From NCBI GenBank assembly GCA_001464695.1, contig LNDQ01000076.1, positions 1 to 64,000 of the forward strand: a stretch of DNA of 64,000 nt, given 5' to 3'. The notes beneath the pieces were generated by a model that searched no databases, was not told the DNA's origin, and was given only the letters and a program-made list of their open reading frames with translations. Origin of the DNA: Betaproteobacteria bacterium Ga0077523. GTDB taxonomy: Bacteria; Pseudomonadota; Gammaproteobacteria; Burkholderiales; Ga0077523. A program made the position numbers and the translations under genes. This document shows positions 17,501 to 25,673 of the stretch, in pieces (position 1 is the first letter of the stretch; every line of letters begins with the position of its first letter).

Positions 17501-20096
17501 CGAGCCCGCGGATCGTGCCGCCCATGTCTACACCATTGACGACGAACGCATGATGCGCGCCGCGGTGGTGGAGCGCGACGTGCTGTCCTTCGGGCCGGGC
17601 ATCGACGACGACGATGTCGTCGCCACCATGGAAGCGGTGACGTCCGGCGCGTACGCCGGGCAGACCATGCTCTCGCTGCAGTGGGCCGGCGGCGGCGTGC
17701 AGCTGCCGACGGGCGCCGAATCCGAGTGGCGGCACCAGATGCCGTGGCAGACCGGCATCATTCCCTTGCTCGGGTCCGGTGCCGGCATCGAGCGCTTCGA
17801 GTTCGCCGACGGTACGGTGTTGTCGCTCACGGAACTGCGTCGCAGCGTCCTGCATGGTGCGGACGACATCGTGCTGGCACGCGGCGATGGCGCGGTGACC
17901 ATCGCCTCCGCTCAGACCGGGCGGCGCCTGCGCTTCGGGCCCGACATTTTCCCGCGGGATCTGGTGTTGCGGCGCGAAGGGCATGACGTCCTGATCGGCA
18001 TCGCGGGCACGACCGATTCGTGGCGTATCGAGGATTGGTTCGATGCTGCCGGCTCACCGACACCGGGTTCGATCCGCTTCCACGACACCGGGTACTGGGA
18101 GGCTTCCCAGTTGACCGGGCACCTGCTGATGGTCGACGGCAGCGAAGGCAGCGATACCCTGACCGGCCTCGAAGGCCTCGAGAACACGTTGAACGGCCTC
18201 GGGGGTGACGACGTGCTCGTCGGCGGTGATCGCAACGACGGGATGTACGGTGGCGAGGGCAACGACATCCTCGAGGGCGATAGTCGCCTCGCCGTGCCGT
18301 TGATCGTGCGGGCGCGCGGTTCGTCCGCGCAGGGCGTCGACGCCCGCATGGAGGTGCGCGTCGACGGCGCGCTGGTGGGCACGGTCGACGTCCCGCAGGT
18401 AAGTGCGTTCCAGTCGTACCGATTCGACCTGACGGTCACGCGTGGCGAGGCCCATCGCATCGACGTGGCCTTCGTCAACGACGCGTATTTCCCCGACCTG
18501 AAGCAGGACCGCAATCTCTTCCTCGAGTCGATCGAGATCGGCGGCACGCGCGTCGTGCCGACCAGCGCAGGCGTTCGCTACGATCGGGGTGGCGGCACTG
18601 CGGCGTACGACGGCGTCGACGTGCTCGCGGGGCAGGTCGCGATGCCGTGGAGCGGCGCCATGCGCTTCGAGCTACCCGCGTCCGTGTTCGGAATGGCCGG
18701 CGACGACCTGCTCGACGGTGGCCCGGGTGCCGACCGCATGATCGGCGGGGCAGGCGACGATACCTATCGTGTGGACGACGCCGGGGACGAGGTGATCGAG
18801 ACGACCACCGGCGGTTGGGACCAGATCTTCGCGACGACGACGTATCAATTGCCCGAGGGCGTCGAGTTGCTGGTGCTGGAGACCGAAGGGCACACTGCCC
18901 GCGGGAGCCGGCGCGACGACTTGCTGGTCGGTAGCTGGGGCAACGACATCGTCCTCGGCGGTGCCGGTCACGACATGCTGCAAGGCGGCAGCGGCGATGA
19001 TCGACTCGAAGGCGAAGGTGTGGTGTCCACCAGCCTCATCGTGCGGGCGAGAGGTTCGAATGCTGCCGGCGTTCAGGCGCGCATGGAGCTGCGGGTCGAC
19101 GGTGTTGCGGTGGGCACGTTCGACGTCGACCCCACTGCGTTTCGCGACTACACGGTCACGTTGATGACGAACGACAGTGCTGCGCGCGCGGTCGACGTTG
19201 CTTTCGTGAACGATGCGTACTTTCCGGATCGCGGTGAGGACCGCAATCTGTTCGTGCAGTCCGTCACGTTCGGTGGCGCGTCAAAGGTGCCCGCTGCGAC
19301 CACCGCCACGTACGATCGCGGATCGGGCACGCGCGCTTACGATGGCCTCGATCTGGTGGCCGGCCAGAGCACCATGCCTTGGAGCGGGGCGTTGCGCTTC
19401 GTGTTTGCGGAGTCGGCCGCGCTTAACGATCTGCTCGAAGGCGGATGGGGTGACGACGAACTCGTCGGCGGAGCGGGCAACGATTTTCTCGCGGGGGGGC
19501 CAGGGGCGGATCTCAATGTGGTCGGCAGCGGGACCGACATCGTCGCGTTCAATCACGGCGACGGTGATGATCGTGTCGAGCTCGCCGACACCGCCGTTGC
19601 TCACCTGTCCCTCGGCGGTGGCATCGTGAAGGAACAGATGCGCTTCGGTCGCAGCGGTGATGACCTCGTGGTCCGCACAGGCATGGAGGGCGATCGACTG
19701 ACCTTCGCCGAATGGTTCCACGGCGCAACGCGTCCGGCGGGAGCGCAGTTCCAGTTCGTCGGCACTCGCCTGCTCGACGACGGCACCGCGGCCACCACCG
19801 TGGAGCGCTACGATTTCGCTACCGTGATCGCGGGCCTGCACGCCGATCAGAATGCCGGGCAGGAGATCGCGGGGCAGTGGGAGCAGGCCTTCCTGGCGAT
19901 GGATGCCATGGATGCCGCCGGCGGGCCGGAAGCGCTGGGCGGCGATCTTGCGCTCCAGTACGGGCTGGTCGGGTCGTTCTCCGGCATGCCTGTTGCAACG
20001 GGTCAGGCCGCCCTGAGGGCTTCGGTATTCGGTTCGGTACCGCAGGCTGTGCTGGTGTCTGAACCGTTCGACCCGAGCGTGCGTCGCCTCGCCTGA
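11535..20096 (+). CDS. Giant RTX protein with lipase-like head and CBM60-like modules (2853 aa)
   Basis: Probably a type I-secreted, calcium-binding enzyme. Residues 1-560: alpha/beta-hydrolase-like region with the nucleophile elbow GYSLGGH (Ser189), as in RTX lipases. From about 616 to 2660 there are many blocks of GGxGxDxxx nonapeptides (about 616-660, 826-980, 1016-1120, 1219-1300, 1386-1475, 1546-1600, 1872-1955, 2196-2252, 2386-2494, 2632-2660). A haemolysin-related segment ([20 protein letters not shown]) lies near 2125 and a similar one near 2700. Two copies of a roughly 120-residue module (about 2254-2377 and 2496-2628, each with [12 protein letters not shown] or [22 protein letters not shown]) resemble calcium-dependent xylan-binding CBM60. 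GTG start overlaps the preceding stop. No T1SS transporter is in the window. The last 100 residues lack nonapeptides and should hold the secretion signal. Confidence 0.85.
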   Translation: MTASVIPTWYDFYLQQAAAEAYFEGVDLARDDDILVRLSNGNNRPNFVVDPKPLGKSRLTDEQASEFLSEFEILHQWSDNPLRQGSLSPGDPGYLELNGEQLLANTGLSATLIQNRETGAYTLSIRSTEYLTADNGGDKGRDLLGSDILGLGLNGFAFAQIDALERYYAWLLENVPGFSEGPLFVTGYSLGGHLATVFTEMHPEVIHAYTFNGAGRGDWDASTGNLYDIVDFYRSVLRDPSSAPLTGVDSEVGLLLRTYALAVASDQLNPVDIYSDPRNAWAVAATVARFGIRSLADIATADGSLTDPARTGLSNNADARITQLYGRAENGDYELVANSGVHGPSQSLFIEDQPDVSGLFGLIERFESGGYGSTHSITLLGDSLAVMRLFTRLDPTLTPDTLRQIFAAASNERATGFILTGGTAESASLETIVRSLGRLYRLDLEAMEPVVADEGFADFTQRNIFHRNLKLLESAIGTPEDFEVIPLATLPAAELLALAHESSDRGLAVRYALSALDPFAVIGPDYENLHNADGALDLWDAESREGALTPDWLNDRIAFLTWKNLAGRDDSATATIHDGERARFIDSETRTDLLVLEPNDDANEMPLNIVRQFAFGGERSDSLTGGSTNDRIYGGAGTDYLSGGRGNDRVEGGLGLDVYAYRAIDTLLVDIDDGIDRILDIDGKGVLRFTSQSGIESNPVSTVIADASRPIEGGKWSSADGRFLFTVSGDPGGARALFQDGDFGIHLRPLKTLPEHTETILGDRATRDVNPDVPGVQEGRDQFNRVLTTEEPGPPRDDLLFGRWPYIDPVTHTWAVPVPGQPGERIDGGAGDDIIVADPMSPFQIIAEPLQEEVFNGQRPLNNDDRIIGGAGRDRVYAGGGDDFVEGGLAGVFRGEEGDVVDAGAGDDVVYGDEFVGLDTAIELGNVAQSSPAKGDFLSGGAGDDQLIGATAQDVLLGGGGADLLIGGSGDDVLDGGAGDVAVNLEWSVERLTRVNDGVAVDRVVYTGVELRDVSTDDRDTIYGGKGSDWAFGGEGDDFIDGGADDDVVYGNGGADTLLGGDGNDVLVGDASVGGMPATAAGDYLDGGAGSDQLYGDTGDDILSGGAGTDFLFGGAGRDIYLFERGDGEDWIVDTPANANAQDASIFVFGSGFGRDAVKFRPGSLLIDFGLADPDDPTAFDRIHIEGFNPDDPLATPVVAELRFSDGAVLTYADILAQGFDIDGTDGHDDGRDAAHAALFGTGVGDRIRGFAGNDALSGLAGDDVLDGGDGIDTLYGGAGADDLIGGADMDRLWGGAGQDRYFVQDGDILGDAEGGDLVMLPHGVAIAALAANMGWSDGVAMAEVLVGEQVLFRVIPNGDTVAGLTLVESGGSTSPLAELLGATLHDPQFVTGSPSHDVISGFAAADSLRGGFGNDRLAGYDGTDTLEGGWGDDLLIGGADADALFGDAGDDEYRFAAGDGHDRIDDRGDGDDIVRFDASVVSASIVPLRMGNGDLNLRYGNGDTVTIVGQFSDPLRRIERIIAADGTEWTAAALAVLPITPITGTDDADVLVGTAADETLEGGAGDDLLDGRGGADTLRGGAGHDTYRLAWGGGHDRVEESGGGAIVLDAAVGFDDITIRHDEGDLVVALDGSTSLRLAGAADQAAQWNVTDATGASLSAASLLETSDLRAADLLATSRHEYLVNLKAGWPAVWASDGYIPSGGGAMGKEPSTVGWTEAATNVYMTTVRMPEGVVTGETMRVIGGSGVENLVVTRNLRRVTEAEVVGDAALIEVAMVPELLPVTYDHTVVLEIDRSTSFVGNGPSSVSFFDPTPDIDDDSFFVTTTIQTFVLYHHGYAVGAGSTLVNRANHLMQFRIPVVEAGAGANRVEYAGSGVFDGGAGDDEILHMSRQKEGSLTAFQYVPKLRGVGAWLSGGAGNDRVVGSADVDVLAGGAGDDVLEGGFGADRYWILASDAGSDLIVDPVQRVDGESNGGLRAAFDRWLARSGEPADRAAHVYTIDDERMMRAAVVERDVLSFGPGIDDDDVVATMEAVTSGAYAGQTMLSLQWAGGGVQLPTGAESEWRHQMPWQTGIIPLLGSGAGIERFEFADGTVLSLTELRRSVLHGADDIVLARGDGAVTIASAQTGRRLRFGPDIFPRDLVLRREGHDVLIGIAGTTDSWRIEDWFDAAGSPTPGSIRFHDTGYWEASQLTGHLLMVDGSEGSDTLTGLEGLENTLNGLGGDDVLVGGDRNDGMYGGEGNDILEGDSRLAVPLIVRARGSSAQGVDARMEVRVDGALVGTVDVPQVSAFQSYRFDLTVTRGEAHRIDVAFVNDAYFPDLKQDRNLFLESIEIGGTRVVPTSAGVRYDRGGGTAAYDGVDVLAGQVAMPWSGAMRFELPASVFGMAGDDLLDGGPGADRMIGGAGDDTYRVDDAGDEVIETTTGGWDQIFATTTYQLPEGVELLVLETEGHTARGSRRDDLLVGSWGNDIVLGGAGHDMLQGGSGDDRLEGEGVVSTSLIVRARGSNAAGVQARMELRVDGVAVGTFDVDPTAFRDYTVTLMTNDSAARAVDVAFVNDAYFPDRGEDRNLFVQSVTFGGASKVPAATTATYDRGSGTRAYDGLDLVAGQSTMPWSGALRFVFAESAALNDLLEGGWGDDELVGGAGNDFLAGGPGADLNVVGSGTDIVAFNHGDGDDRVELADTAVAHLSLGGGIVKEQMRFGRSGDDLVVRTGMEGDRLTFAEWFHGATRPAGAQFQFVGTRLLDDGTAATTVERYDFATVIAGLHADQNAGQEIAGQWEQAFLAMDAMDAAGGPEALGGDLALQYGLVGSFSGMPVATGQAALRASVFGSVPQAVLVSEPFDPSVRRLA

Positions 20097-20274
20097 GATA
20101 AGGTGGTCCGCCCAAATGGGGCCGCTTCTGTTGGGGCAGCCCACCGAGGGCCAGGCGGCGGCAGGAAGGCGGGGATAGCGCCTGTCTGGGTTATTCTCTC
20201 GCTCCGCGCCTGGTCGGCCCCGATCCCCTCCGCGCAGCCGTATCACCTCTTTCTCGACTCTTCCAAGCTCGCGC

Positions 20275-21168
20275 ATGAACGCTTCCACTCGCCGCAAGGG
20301 CATCATTCTCGCCGGCGGTTCCGGCACGCGGCTGTACCCCGTCACACAGGCCGTTTCCAAGCAGTTATTGCCGGTTTACGACAAACCGATGATCTACTAC
20401 CCCTTGAGCACGCTGATGCTCGCGGGGATACGCGAAGTGTTGATCATCTCCACCCCGCAGGACACGCCGCGCTTCCAGGAGCTGCTGGGTGACGGCGCCA
20501 AGTGGGGCATGCAGATTTCCTATGCGGTGCAGCCCTCTCCGGATGGTCTCGCGCAGGCGTTCATCATCGGCGAGAAGTTCATCGGTGGCGGTACGAGCGC
20601 GCTGGTGCTGGGCGACAACATCTTCTACGGGCACGACCTGGGCGACGACCTGCAAGGTGCGATGACCAAGGATGGCTGCGCGACGGTGTTCGCCTATCCG
20701 GTGACGGATCCGGAGCGCTACGGGGTGGTGGAGTTCGATGCGAACGGCCACGCCATCAGCATCGAGGAGAAACCCGCGAAGCCGAAGTCGCGTTATGCAG
20801 TGACGGGGCTGTATTTCTACGACGATCGCGTCGTGGACGTGGCGAAGAATCTGAAGCCGTCACCGCGTGGCGAACTCGAGATCACCGACGTCAATCGCCA
20901 GTACCTCGCCTGGAACGATCTCGACGTGGTGGTGATGGGGCGCGGCCACGCTTGGCTCGACACCGGCACGCACGATTCGTTGATCGAGGCCGCGCAGTTC
21001 GTGCAGACGGTGGAAAAGCGCCAGGGCCTCAAGATCGCGTGCCCGGAGGAGATCGCCTTTCGCATGCAGTTCATCGATGCGGCCCAGCTGGAAAAGCTGG
21101 CCGAGCCGCTGCGCAAGAGCGGCTACGGGCAGTACCTGCAGCAGGTACTGCGCGAGCGGATTTTCTGA
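20275..21168 (+). CDS. rfbA: Glucose-1-phosphate thymidylyltransferase
   Basis: Makes dTDP-glucose from dTTP and glucose-1-phosphate, the first step of dTDP-L-rhamnose synthesis. Full length at 297 aa. The nucleotide-binding loop [13 protein letters not shown] is at residues 12-24, followed by [25 protein letters not shown] carries the metal-binding Asp, and EEKP and TGLYFYD are intact. It starts 178 bases after the RTX gene, with no clear terminator between, and is followed by rfbC and rfbD on the same strand. Confidence 0.95.
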   Translation: MNASTRRKGIILAGGSGTRLYPVTQAVSKQLLPVYDKPMIYYPLSTLMLAGIREVLIISTPQDTPRFQELLGDGAKWGMQISYAVQPSPDGLAQAFIIGEKFIGGGTSALVLGDNIFYGHDLGDDLQGAMTKDGCATVFAYPVTDPERYGVVEFDANGHAISIEEKPAKPKSRYAVTGLYFYDDRVVDVAKNLKPSPRGELEITDVNRQYLAWNDLDVVVMGRGHAWLDTGTHDSLIEAAQFVQTVEKRQGLKIACPEEIAFRMQFIDAAQLEKLAEPLRKSGYGQYLQQVLRERIF

Positions 21169-21260
21169 AGCGCGCAGGATGAAACAGCCCCCACGCTCCC
21201 GATGGTCGCTGCCCCCCGAGGGGGCGCGTCAGTGGCTTGGGGCGGCCCGGCGCCTCTGAC

Positions 21261-21806
21261 ATGAACATGATCTCCACACCTCTGGAAGGTGTCGTGCTGC
21301 TCGAGCCGAAGGTGTTCGGTGATGCGCGCGGGTTCTTCTTCGAGAGCTTCAATCAACGCCGGTTCGCGGAGCTCACCGGGTACCAGGGCGATTTCGTGCA
21401 GGACAATCATTCGCGCTCGCAGCGCGGCGTGCTGCGCGGCCTGCACTATCAGATCAAACAACCGCAGGGCAAGCTCGTGCGCGTGGTGTCGGGCGCGGTG
21501 TTCGACGTGGCCGTGGATGTGCGCCGTGCGTCGAAGACGTTTGGTAAATGGTTCGGTGCGGAGCTGACGGCGGAGAACAAGCGCATGGCGTGGATCCCGC
21601 CCGGTTTCGCACACGGTTTCCTGGTGCTGAGCGAGACAGCGGATTTTCTCTACAAGACGACGGACTATTGGGCGCCGGAACACGAGCGCGCGATCCTGTG
21701 GAACGACCCCGCGATCGACATCCAGTGGCCGCTCGACGGCGAGCCGCAGTTGTCCGCGAAGGACAAGGTGGGGAAGCTGCTCGCGGATGCGGAGGTTTTC
21801 GAGTGA
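21261..21806 (+). CDS. rfbC: dTDP-4-dehydrorhamnose 3,5-epimerase
   Basis: Third step of dTDP-L-rhamnose synthesis. 181 aa cupin-fold enzyme. The signature FVQDNHSRSQRGVLRGLHYQ includes the catalytic His of GLHYQ, and the partner acidic/aromatic region VFDVAVDVR and PPGFAHGFLVLS is present, as is the substrate-loop YKTTDYW. I start at the ATG at 21261 (MNMIST); another ATG two codons later is equally possible. The frame open to 21237 adds eight residues with no support. Confidence 0.95.
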   Translation: MNMISTPLEGVVLLEPKVFGDARGFFFESFNQRRFAELTGYQGDFVQDNHSRSQRGVLRGLHYQIKQPQGKLVRVVSGAVFDVAVDVRRASKTFGKWFGAELTAENKRMAWIPPGFAHGFLVLSETADFLYKTTDYWAPEHERAILWNDPAIDIQWPLDGEPQLSAKDKVGKLLADAEVFE

Positions 21807-21830
21807 TGGTGTCGGCACCGTCTGCGGTAG

Positions 21831-22045
21831 GCCCCCATCCCAACCTTCCCCCATCGAAGATGGGGGAAGGAGTGCCTGTGGTCGACGATACCGTGGTGCG
21901 CCCCTTCCCCCGCGACGACAGTCGTGGGGGAAGGTTGGGATGGGGGCAAGCAGTCGTATCAGTGCAACGACGTTCACCCCGATTCCCACCGCAAGCGCAG
22001 GCACTCCTTCCCCCGGCTCTGCCGGGGGAAGGCTGGGATGGGGGC
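21831..22045. repeat. Cluster of dispersed palindromic repeats between rfbC and rfbD
   Basis: Starts with GCCCCCATCCCAACCTTCCCCC, inner hairpin CCCCCATCGAAGATGGGGG, then GGAGTGCCTG; next a hairpin CCCCCGCGACGACAGTCGTGGGGG and GGTTGGGATGGGGGC; then a further half, GGCACTCCTTCCCCCGGCTCTGCCGGGGGAAGGCTGGGATGGGGGC. The first two hairpins form a complete unit with outer inverted repeats. It fills the 250-base gap inside the rhamnose operon. Confidence 0.85.
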
Positions 22046-22056
22046 AACTCGCCGTC

Positions 22057-22959
22057 ATGACCACGCCGCTGCGTATCCTCATCACCGGCGCCATCGGCCA
22101 AGTCGGCTGGGAACTCCAGCGCTCGCTGGCGAACCTCGGAACGATCACCGCGATCGACCTCGCCGAACTCGACCTCACCAACGCCGACGCAGTGCGCAAG
22201 TTCGTACGCGACCTCCGCCCCGACGTGCTGGTCAACCCGGCGGCGTACACCGCCGTCGACAAGGCCGAAGCACAATCGGAGCTCGCCATGGCCGTCAACG
22301 GCGTCGCGCCGGGAATCATGGCCGAGGAGATGGCAAAGCTCGGCGGGTTGATGATCCACTACTCCACCGACTACGTGTTCGACGGCACCAAGCAGGGTGC
22401 CTGGGTGGAAACCGACGCGCCCAATCCCCTCAGCGTCTACGGCCGTACCAAGCTCGCCGGCGAGCAGGCGGTGCAGGCGGCCGGTGGCGCGCACGTCATC
22501 CTGCGCACGTCGTGGGTCTACGGCCGCCGCGGCGGCAATTTCATGCTGACGATGATCCGGTTGGCCAAGGAACGCGACGAGCTGCGCGTGGTGGCTGATC
22601 AGCACGGGGCGCCGACCTGGTGCCGCACGCTGGCCGCCGGCACGGCGGACATCGTCGCCCGCGCCTGGAGCGATCCTGCTGCGCGCGCGAAGGCCCGCGA
22701 CCTGAGTGGCGTGTACCACTTCACGAACGGCGGCGTGACCACGTGGCACGGCTTCGCGGCGGCGATCGTCGCCACCGCCCCGGAACTTGCCGACCGGCGC
22801 CACGTGAAAGTGACGCCCATCGCCACGTCGGACTATCCGCTGCCGGCCCCGCGGCCCAGGAACTCCGTGCTGGACAACAGCAGGCTCACGGCCACCTTCG
22901 GTATCCGTCCGGTTGCATGGGACGAATCGCTACGCACCTGCATTTCCGAGCCTGGATGA
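22057..22959 (+). CDS. rfbD: dTDP-4-dehydrorhamnose reductase
   Basis: Final step: reduces dTDP-4-keto-L-rhamnose to dTDP-L-rhamnose with NAD(P)H. 300 aa from the ATG at 22057. The glycine motif is ITGAIGQVG (residues 8-16), in place of the more usual GxxGQ(L/V)G of this family but equivalent; DYVFDG and the YxxxK pair in SVYGRTKLAGE are intact. The open frame extends upstream to 21787 only because it reads through repeat sequence. Followed 19 bases later by a strong bidirectional hairpin, so it ends the rhamnose operon. Confidence 0.93.
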   Translation: MTTPLRILITGAIGQVGWELQRSLANLGTITAIDLAELDLTNADAVRKFVRDLRPDVLVNPAAYTAVDKAEAQSELAMAVNGVAPGIMAEEMAKLGGLMIHYSTDYVFDGTKQGAWVETDAPNPLSVYGRTKLAGEQAVQAAGGAHVILRTSWVYGRRGGNFMLTMIRLAKERDELRVVADQHGAPTWCRTLAAGTADIVARAWSDPAARAKARDLSGVYHFTNGGVTTWHGFAAAIVATAPELADRRHVKVTPIATSDYPLPAPRPRNSVLDNSRLTATFGIRPVAWDESLRTCISEPG

Positions 22960-22978
22960 AGCTGTCGCGTCGCCCCCA

Positions 22979-23010
22979 ATGAAAAACGGCCCCGCAGGGC
23001 CGTTTTTCAT
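22979..23010. terminator. Bidirectional intrinsic terminator
   Basis: ATGAAAAACGGCCC (22979-22992) and GGGCCGTTTTTCAT (22997-23010) are perfect 14-bp inverted copies around a CGCA loop. The T5 run on one side and the A5 run on the other give terminators in both directions, as expected between the convergent rfbD and PEP-CTERM genes. Confidence 0.92.
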
Positions 23011-23025
23011 CGAGGCTTGGTTCGT

Positions 23026-23724
23026 TCAGCGCATCTTGCGGCGGATCGCGAAGCCGATCATGCCGACACCGAGGCCCAGCATCGCCCAGGTGCTCGGTTC
23101 CGGGATCGGCACCACGCCCACCGACAGGGTGACTTCCTTCTTTTCGATGAAGGCAGCCTGAAGGGGCGGCGCACCGGCGGCCCAGGCCGCGAGGATGTTC
23201 TGGATGGTGATGTTCGCCGAGGTGGCAGGAGCCGACAGGGCGACTACGGCGCTCGCGGACCAGTTGTTGGTGGTGAAGGTGAGCGCAGGGTTCGCCGTGA
23301 ACGTGCCGTCGGGCGTGATGCCGTCGATGACCGTTGCTGCCGAGGGCGTCAGGCTGGTCATGCGCAGTTGACCACTGGCGGAAACGCCGGAGACGGCATT
23401 GCCGAAGAAGAAGTAGTCGCCGCCTTCCGAGAGGCTGCTGCCGGTGAGCTGGTAGCCGTCGTCGGCCGTGATCTTCAGCGCGAAGGTGCTGCTGGTCACC
23501 ACCAGGTCATCCGCCCCGGTGACCTTGGCCGAGAAGCCCGGCGAGCCGGACGGGAACCACTTGATCTCGTCGCCGACGATGGCCGGAGTGCCGAAGAGAC
23601 CGATCAGGGCGTCGTCGAAGCTGATGTCGAAGAAGTCGCCGTCGATCGTGACGATGGCCGCCGATGCGCCCGTCTGGACACCGAGGGCAAGGGCAAGGGC
23701 AGCTAGGATTTTTTTACAGGTCAT
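23026..23724 (-). CDS. PEP-CTERM sorting domain protein
   Basis: A 232-residue exported protein. It has an N-terminal signal peptide (LAALALALGVQTGASA) and a C-terminal PEP-CTERM tag: PIPEPSTWAMLGLGVGMIGF, one membrane helix and a basic end RRKMR. This tag is recognised and cleaved by exosortase in polysaccharide-producing Gram-negatives. The mature middle is rich in Ser, Thr, Gly and Ala with no Cys, typical of these proteins. Start at 23724 because AGGAG lies 8 bases upstream of that ATG; the frame to 23748 adds eight unsupported residues. No exosortase gene is in this window, so it must be elsewhere. Confidence 0.88.
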   Translation of the reverse strand: MTCKKILAALALALGVQTGASAAIVTIDGDFFDISFDDALIGLFGTPAIVGDEIKWFPSGSPGFSAKVTGADDLVVTSSTFALKITADDGYQLTGSSLSEGGDYFFFGNAVSGVSASGQLRMTSLTPSAATVIDGITPDGTFTANPALTFTTNNWSASAVVALSAPATSANITIQNILAAWAAGAPPLQAAFIEKKEVTLSVGVVPIPEPSTWAMLGLGVGMIGFAIRRKMR

Positions 23725-24588
23725 GGTCTCGGACTCCTGGATCAGCATTGCAAACGCCAGCGTGACTTCTTTGCCGCGTTGACTGCGGCGGGTGGCCGCT
23801 GCCTTGTTATTGGTTCGCCGGGTTCACCGGCTTCGACTCTACTGCGATGCCCCCCGAGTGGATTGGGAGGTTTCGGAACGGGTGCGGGTGAATTTCTCCC
23901 GTCACGCATCTGCTGCTACACACTTTAACTGCCGATCAGTTTCGCGTACTCGTGTTACCGCCAAGTTTCAACCTGTGCGCCACTATGTACAAGAGAATTC
24001 CACGTCGAAGAATCGAACAGTCTTCTCGTATGTTCCGGTGAGACCATGTTTGGTTCAATGCAGGTTCCTGTTTTATTCCAGCAAGCTGCATCGACGTTGC
24101 CGCGGCCGTCACGCTGACCGCTAGTGTCACAAAAGCACGTGGAATGCCAGAAAGTGCCGTGAGGTTCACTTAAGTGCGTATCTCTTGAATTCAAAGAGTT
24201 ACGCTACCTTTCGCGCGAGCGAGTTGCACTGCGATGGTGCCGGCCCCCCCTTGATGCGGATGGTTCAGGGGCGCTTTCGCGGGCTGTCATGTGAGATTTT
24301 CGCGAGTTGGCGACACCGGCTCGAAGTCGCGAATCTCACAGTGGAGACGCCCGATTCTCTACCCCGGCTGAGAGGTTTGTCGTTGGCGATCGGCGACGAT
24401 GAGGCGCGCCGACCGCTCCGCCCCCGGGCGGCCGGCCTACTTTGTCTTCCCCCGTCAACGGAAGGCTAGAAGACGTTGATCCGCAGGGCTTTCCTTTGGC
24501 AGCTAACGCGTTCGGAGGATGGCGGGCGTCCGATTTCTGTAACATTCGGTCCGTAGTTTCACGGCTTCACCCACGGAGGATCGAACTC
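23725..24588. other. Long intergenic region with no supported gene
   Basis: 864 bases between the divergent PEP-CTERM and PPIase genes. The part from about 23930 to 24230 is visibly less GC-rich than the flanks. Open frames of up to 110 codons occur on both strands but have no ribosome-binding site, unusual composition and no recognisable motif. CTTGAATTCAAAG at 24184-24196 contains a short palindrome (CTTTGAATTCAAG-like). Promoters for both flanking genes should lie here; I cannot assign them. Confidence 0.5.
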
Positions 24589-25494
24589 ATGTTGTTCCGA
24601 TGCATCGCTGCGATGCTGCTGATCAGTGCCTTGCCGGCGCTCGCCGCCGACAAACTCCCCCCTGGGGTGGTCGCCAAGATGGGCGAAATCGAGCTCAAGG
24701 TCGAAGAGCTGAAAGCCATCGTCGACAGCCTGCCCCCCGAAGCCAAGGCGCAACTTGCCGCCGCGCCGCAGGACATCAACCGGGTCATCCGCATGGAGCT
24801 ACTGCGCCGTGCGCTCGGCGCCGAGGCCCGCACCAAGGGGTGGGACAAGCGTCCGGAGGTGGTCGCGCAAATGGAGCGGGCGCGCGAGCAGATCCTGGTG
24901 GCGAGCTACATGAACAGCGTGGCCCGTCCGCCCGAGAGCTACCCGACCGAAGCCGACGTCAAGGCGGCCTACGATCAGAATGCCGGGCAGTTCCTTTCAC
25001 CCAAGCAGTACCGGCTGGCGCAGGTCTTCGTGCTGGCCCCCCCGGAAACCGACAAGGCCGCGTTCACCAAGGCCCAGTCCAAGGCTTCCGACATGGCGGC
25101 GCGCGCCAAGGTGAAGAGCGTCGACTTCGCTGCGCTGGCCAAGGCCGGTTCGGAGCACGCCGAGAGCGCCGCCAAGGGCGGCGACATGGGGTGGGTGGCC
25201 GAGCAGAACCTGATTCCGGAACTGCGCGATGCCGTCGCCAACCTGAAGAAAGGCGACGTGGTCGGGCCGATCAAGACGACCGCCGGCTGGCACGTCGTGC
25301 GGCTGGACGACGTCAAGGAAAAGGGCGTGCGGCCGCTGCCCGAGGTGCGCGATCAGCTGGTCAACGCCCTGCGGCTGCGCAAGGCGCAGGAGACCGAGCA
25401 GGCCTACATCACGTTCATGACCAACAAGACGCCGGTCGTGATCAACGATGCCGAGTTGCCGAAGGTGCAGACGCCGGCGGCGGCTCCGAAGTAG
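24589..25494 (+). CDS. Periplasmic peptidyl-prolyl isomerase (parvulin/SurA type)
   Basis: 301 aa. Signal peptide MLFRCIAAMLLISALPALAA, then a SurA-like helical N-terminal chaperone region (residues about 30-125) and a parvulin rotamase domain (about 135-240) with QYRLAQVFVL, the GGDMGWV loop and GPIKTTAGWHVVRLDD. These residues form the parvulin fold that speeds proline isomerisation in exported proteins. Start at 24589 is set by GGAGG 9 bases upstream; the upstream frame to 24442 has no support. It stands alone and convergent with the dehydratase gene, with a repeat between. Confidence 0.88.
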   Translation: MLFRCIAAMLLISALPALAADKLPPGVVAKMGEIELKVEELKAIVDSLPPEAKAQLAAAPQDINRVIRMELLRRALGAEARTKGWDKRPEVVAQMERAREQILVASYMNSVARPPESYPTEADVKAAYDQNAGQFLSPKQYRLAQVFVLAPPETDKAAFTKAQSKASDMAARAKVKSVDFAALAKAGSEHAESAAKGGDMGWVAEQNLIPELRDAVANLKKGDVVGPIKTTAGWHVVRLDDVKEKGVRPLPEVRDQLVNALRLRKAQETEQAYITFMTNKTPVVINDAELPKVQTPAAAPK

Positions 25495-25512
25495 TCGCCA
25501 GCGCGTCGGTTT

Positions 25513-25636
25513 GCCCCCACCCTGACCCTCCCCCACGCTGCGCGCGGGGGAGGGGATGCACTGCTCGAATACCTCACGTCGTTCGCCATAGGCACTCCTT
25601 CCCCCGGCTCTGCCGGGGGAAGGCTGGGATGGGGGC
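25513..25636. repeat. Dispersed palindromic repeat
   Basis: GCCCCCACCCTGACCCTCCCCC, hairpin CCCCCACGCTGCGCGCGGGGG, GGGGATGCAC, a 35-base spacer, then GGCACTCCTTCCCCCGGCTCTGCCGGGGGAAGGCTGGGATGGGGGC. It lies between convergent genes. Confidence 0.85.
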
Positions 25637-25673
25637 TAACAGCTCAAAGCGAGCGATCCGCCACTACCAACAC

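Noticed and set aside
15756-17984. 742-codon minus-strand frame opposite the RTX gene
   Set aside because: Repetitive His/Arg/Val-rich composition mirrors the GGxGxD repeats; it is a shadow.
13380-19510. Direct DNA repeats in the RTX region as a CRISPR or tandem-repeat locus
   Set aside because: The periodicity is 27 bases at the codon level (nonapeptide GGxGxDxxx), with diverged DNA; it is protein repeat structure.
21787-22056. N-terminal extension of rfbD
   Set aside because: Reads through three repeat hairpins; the Rossmann fold begins right after ATG 22057.
23792-24124. 110-codon open frame in the long gap
   Set aside because: Basic, Cys-containing random-looking sequence, no ribosome site, no motif.
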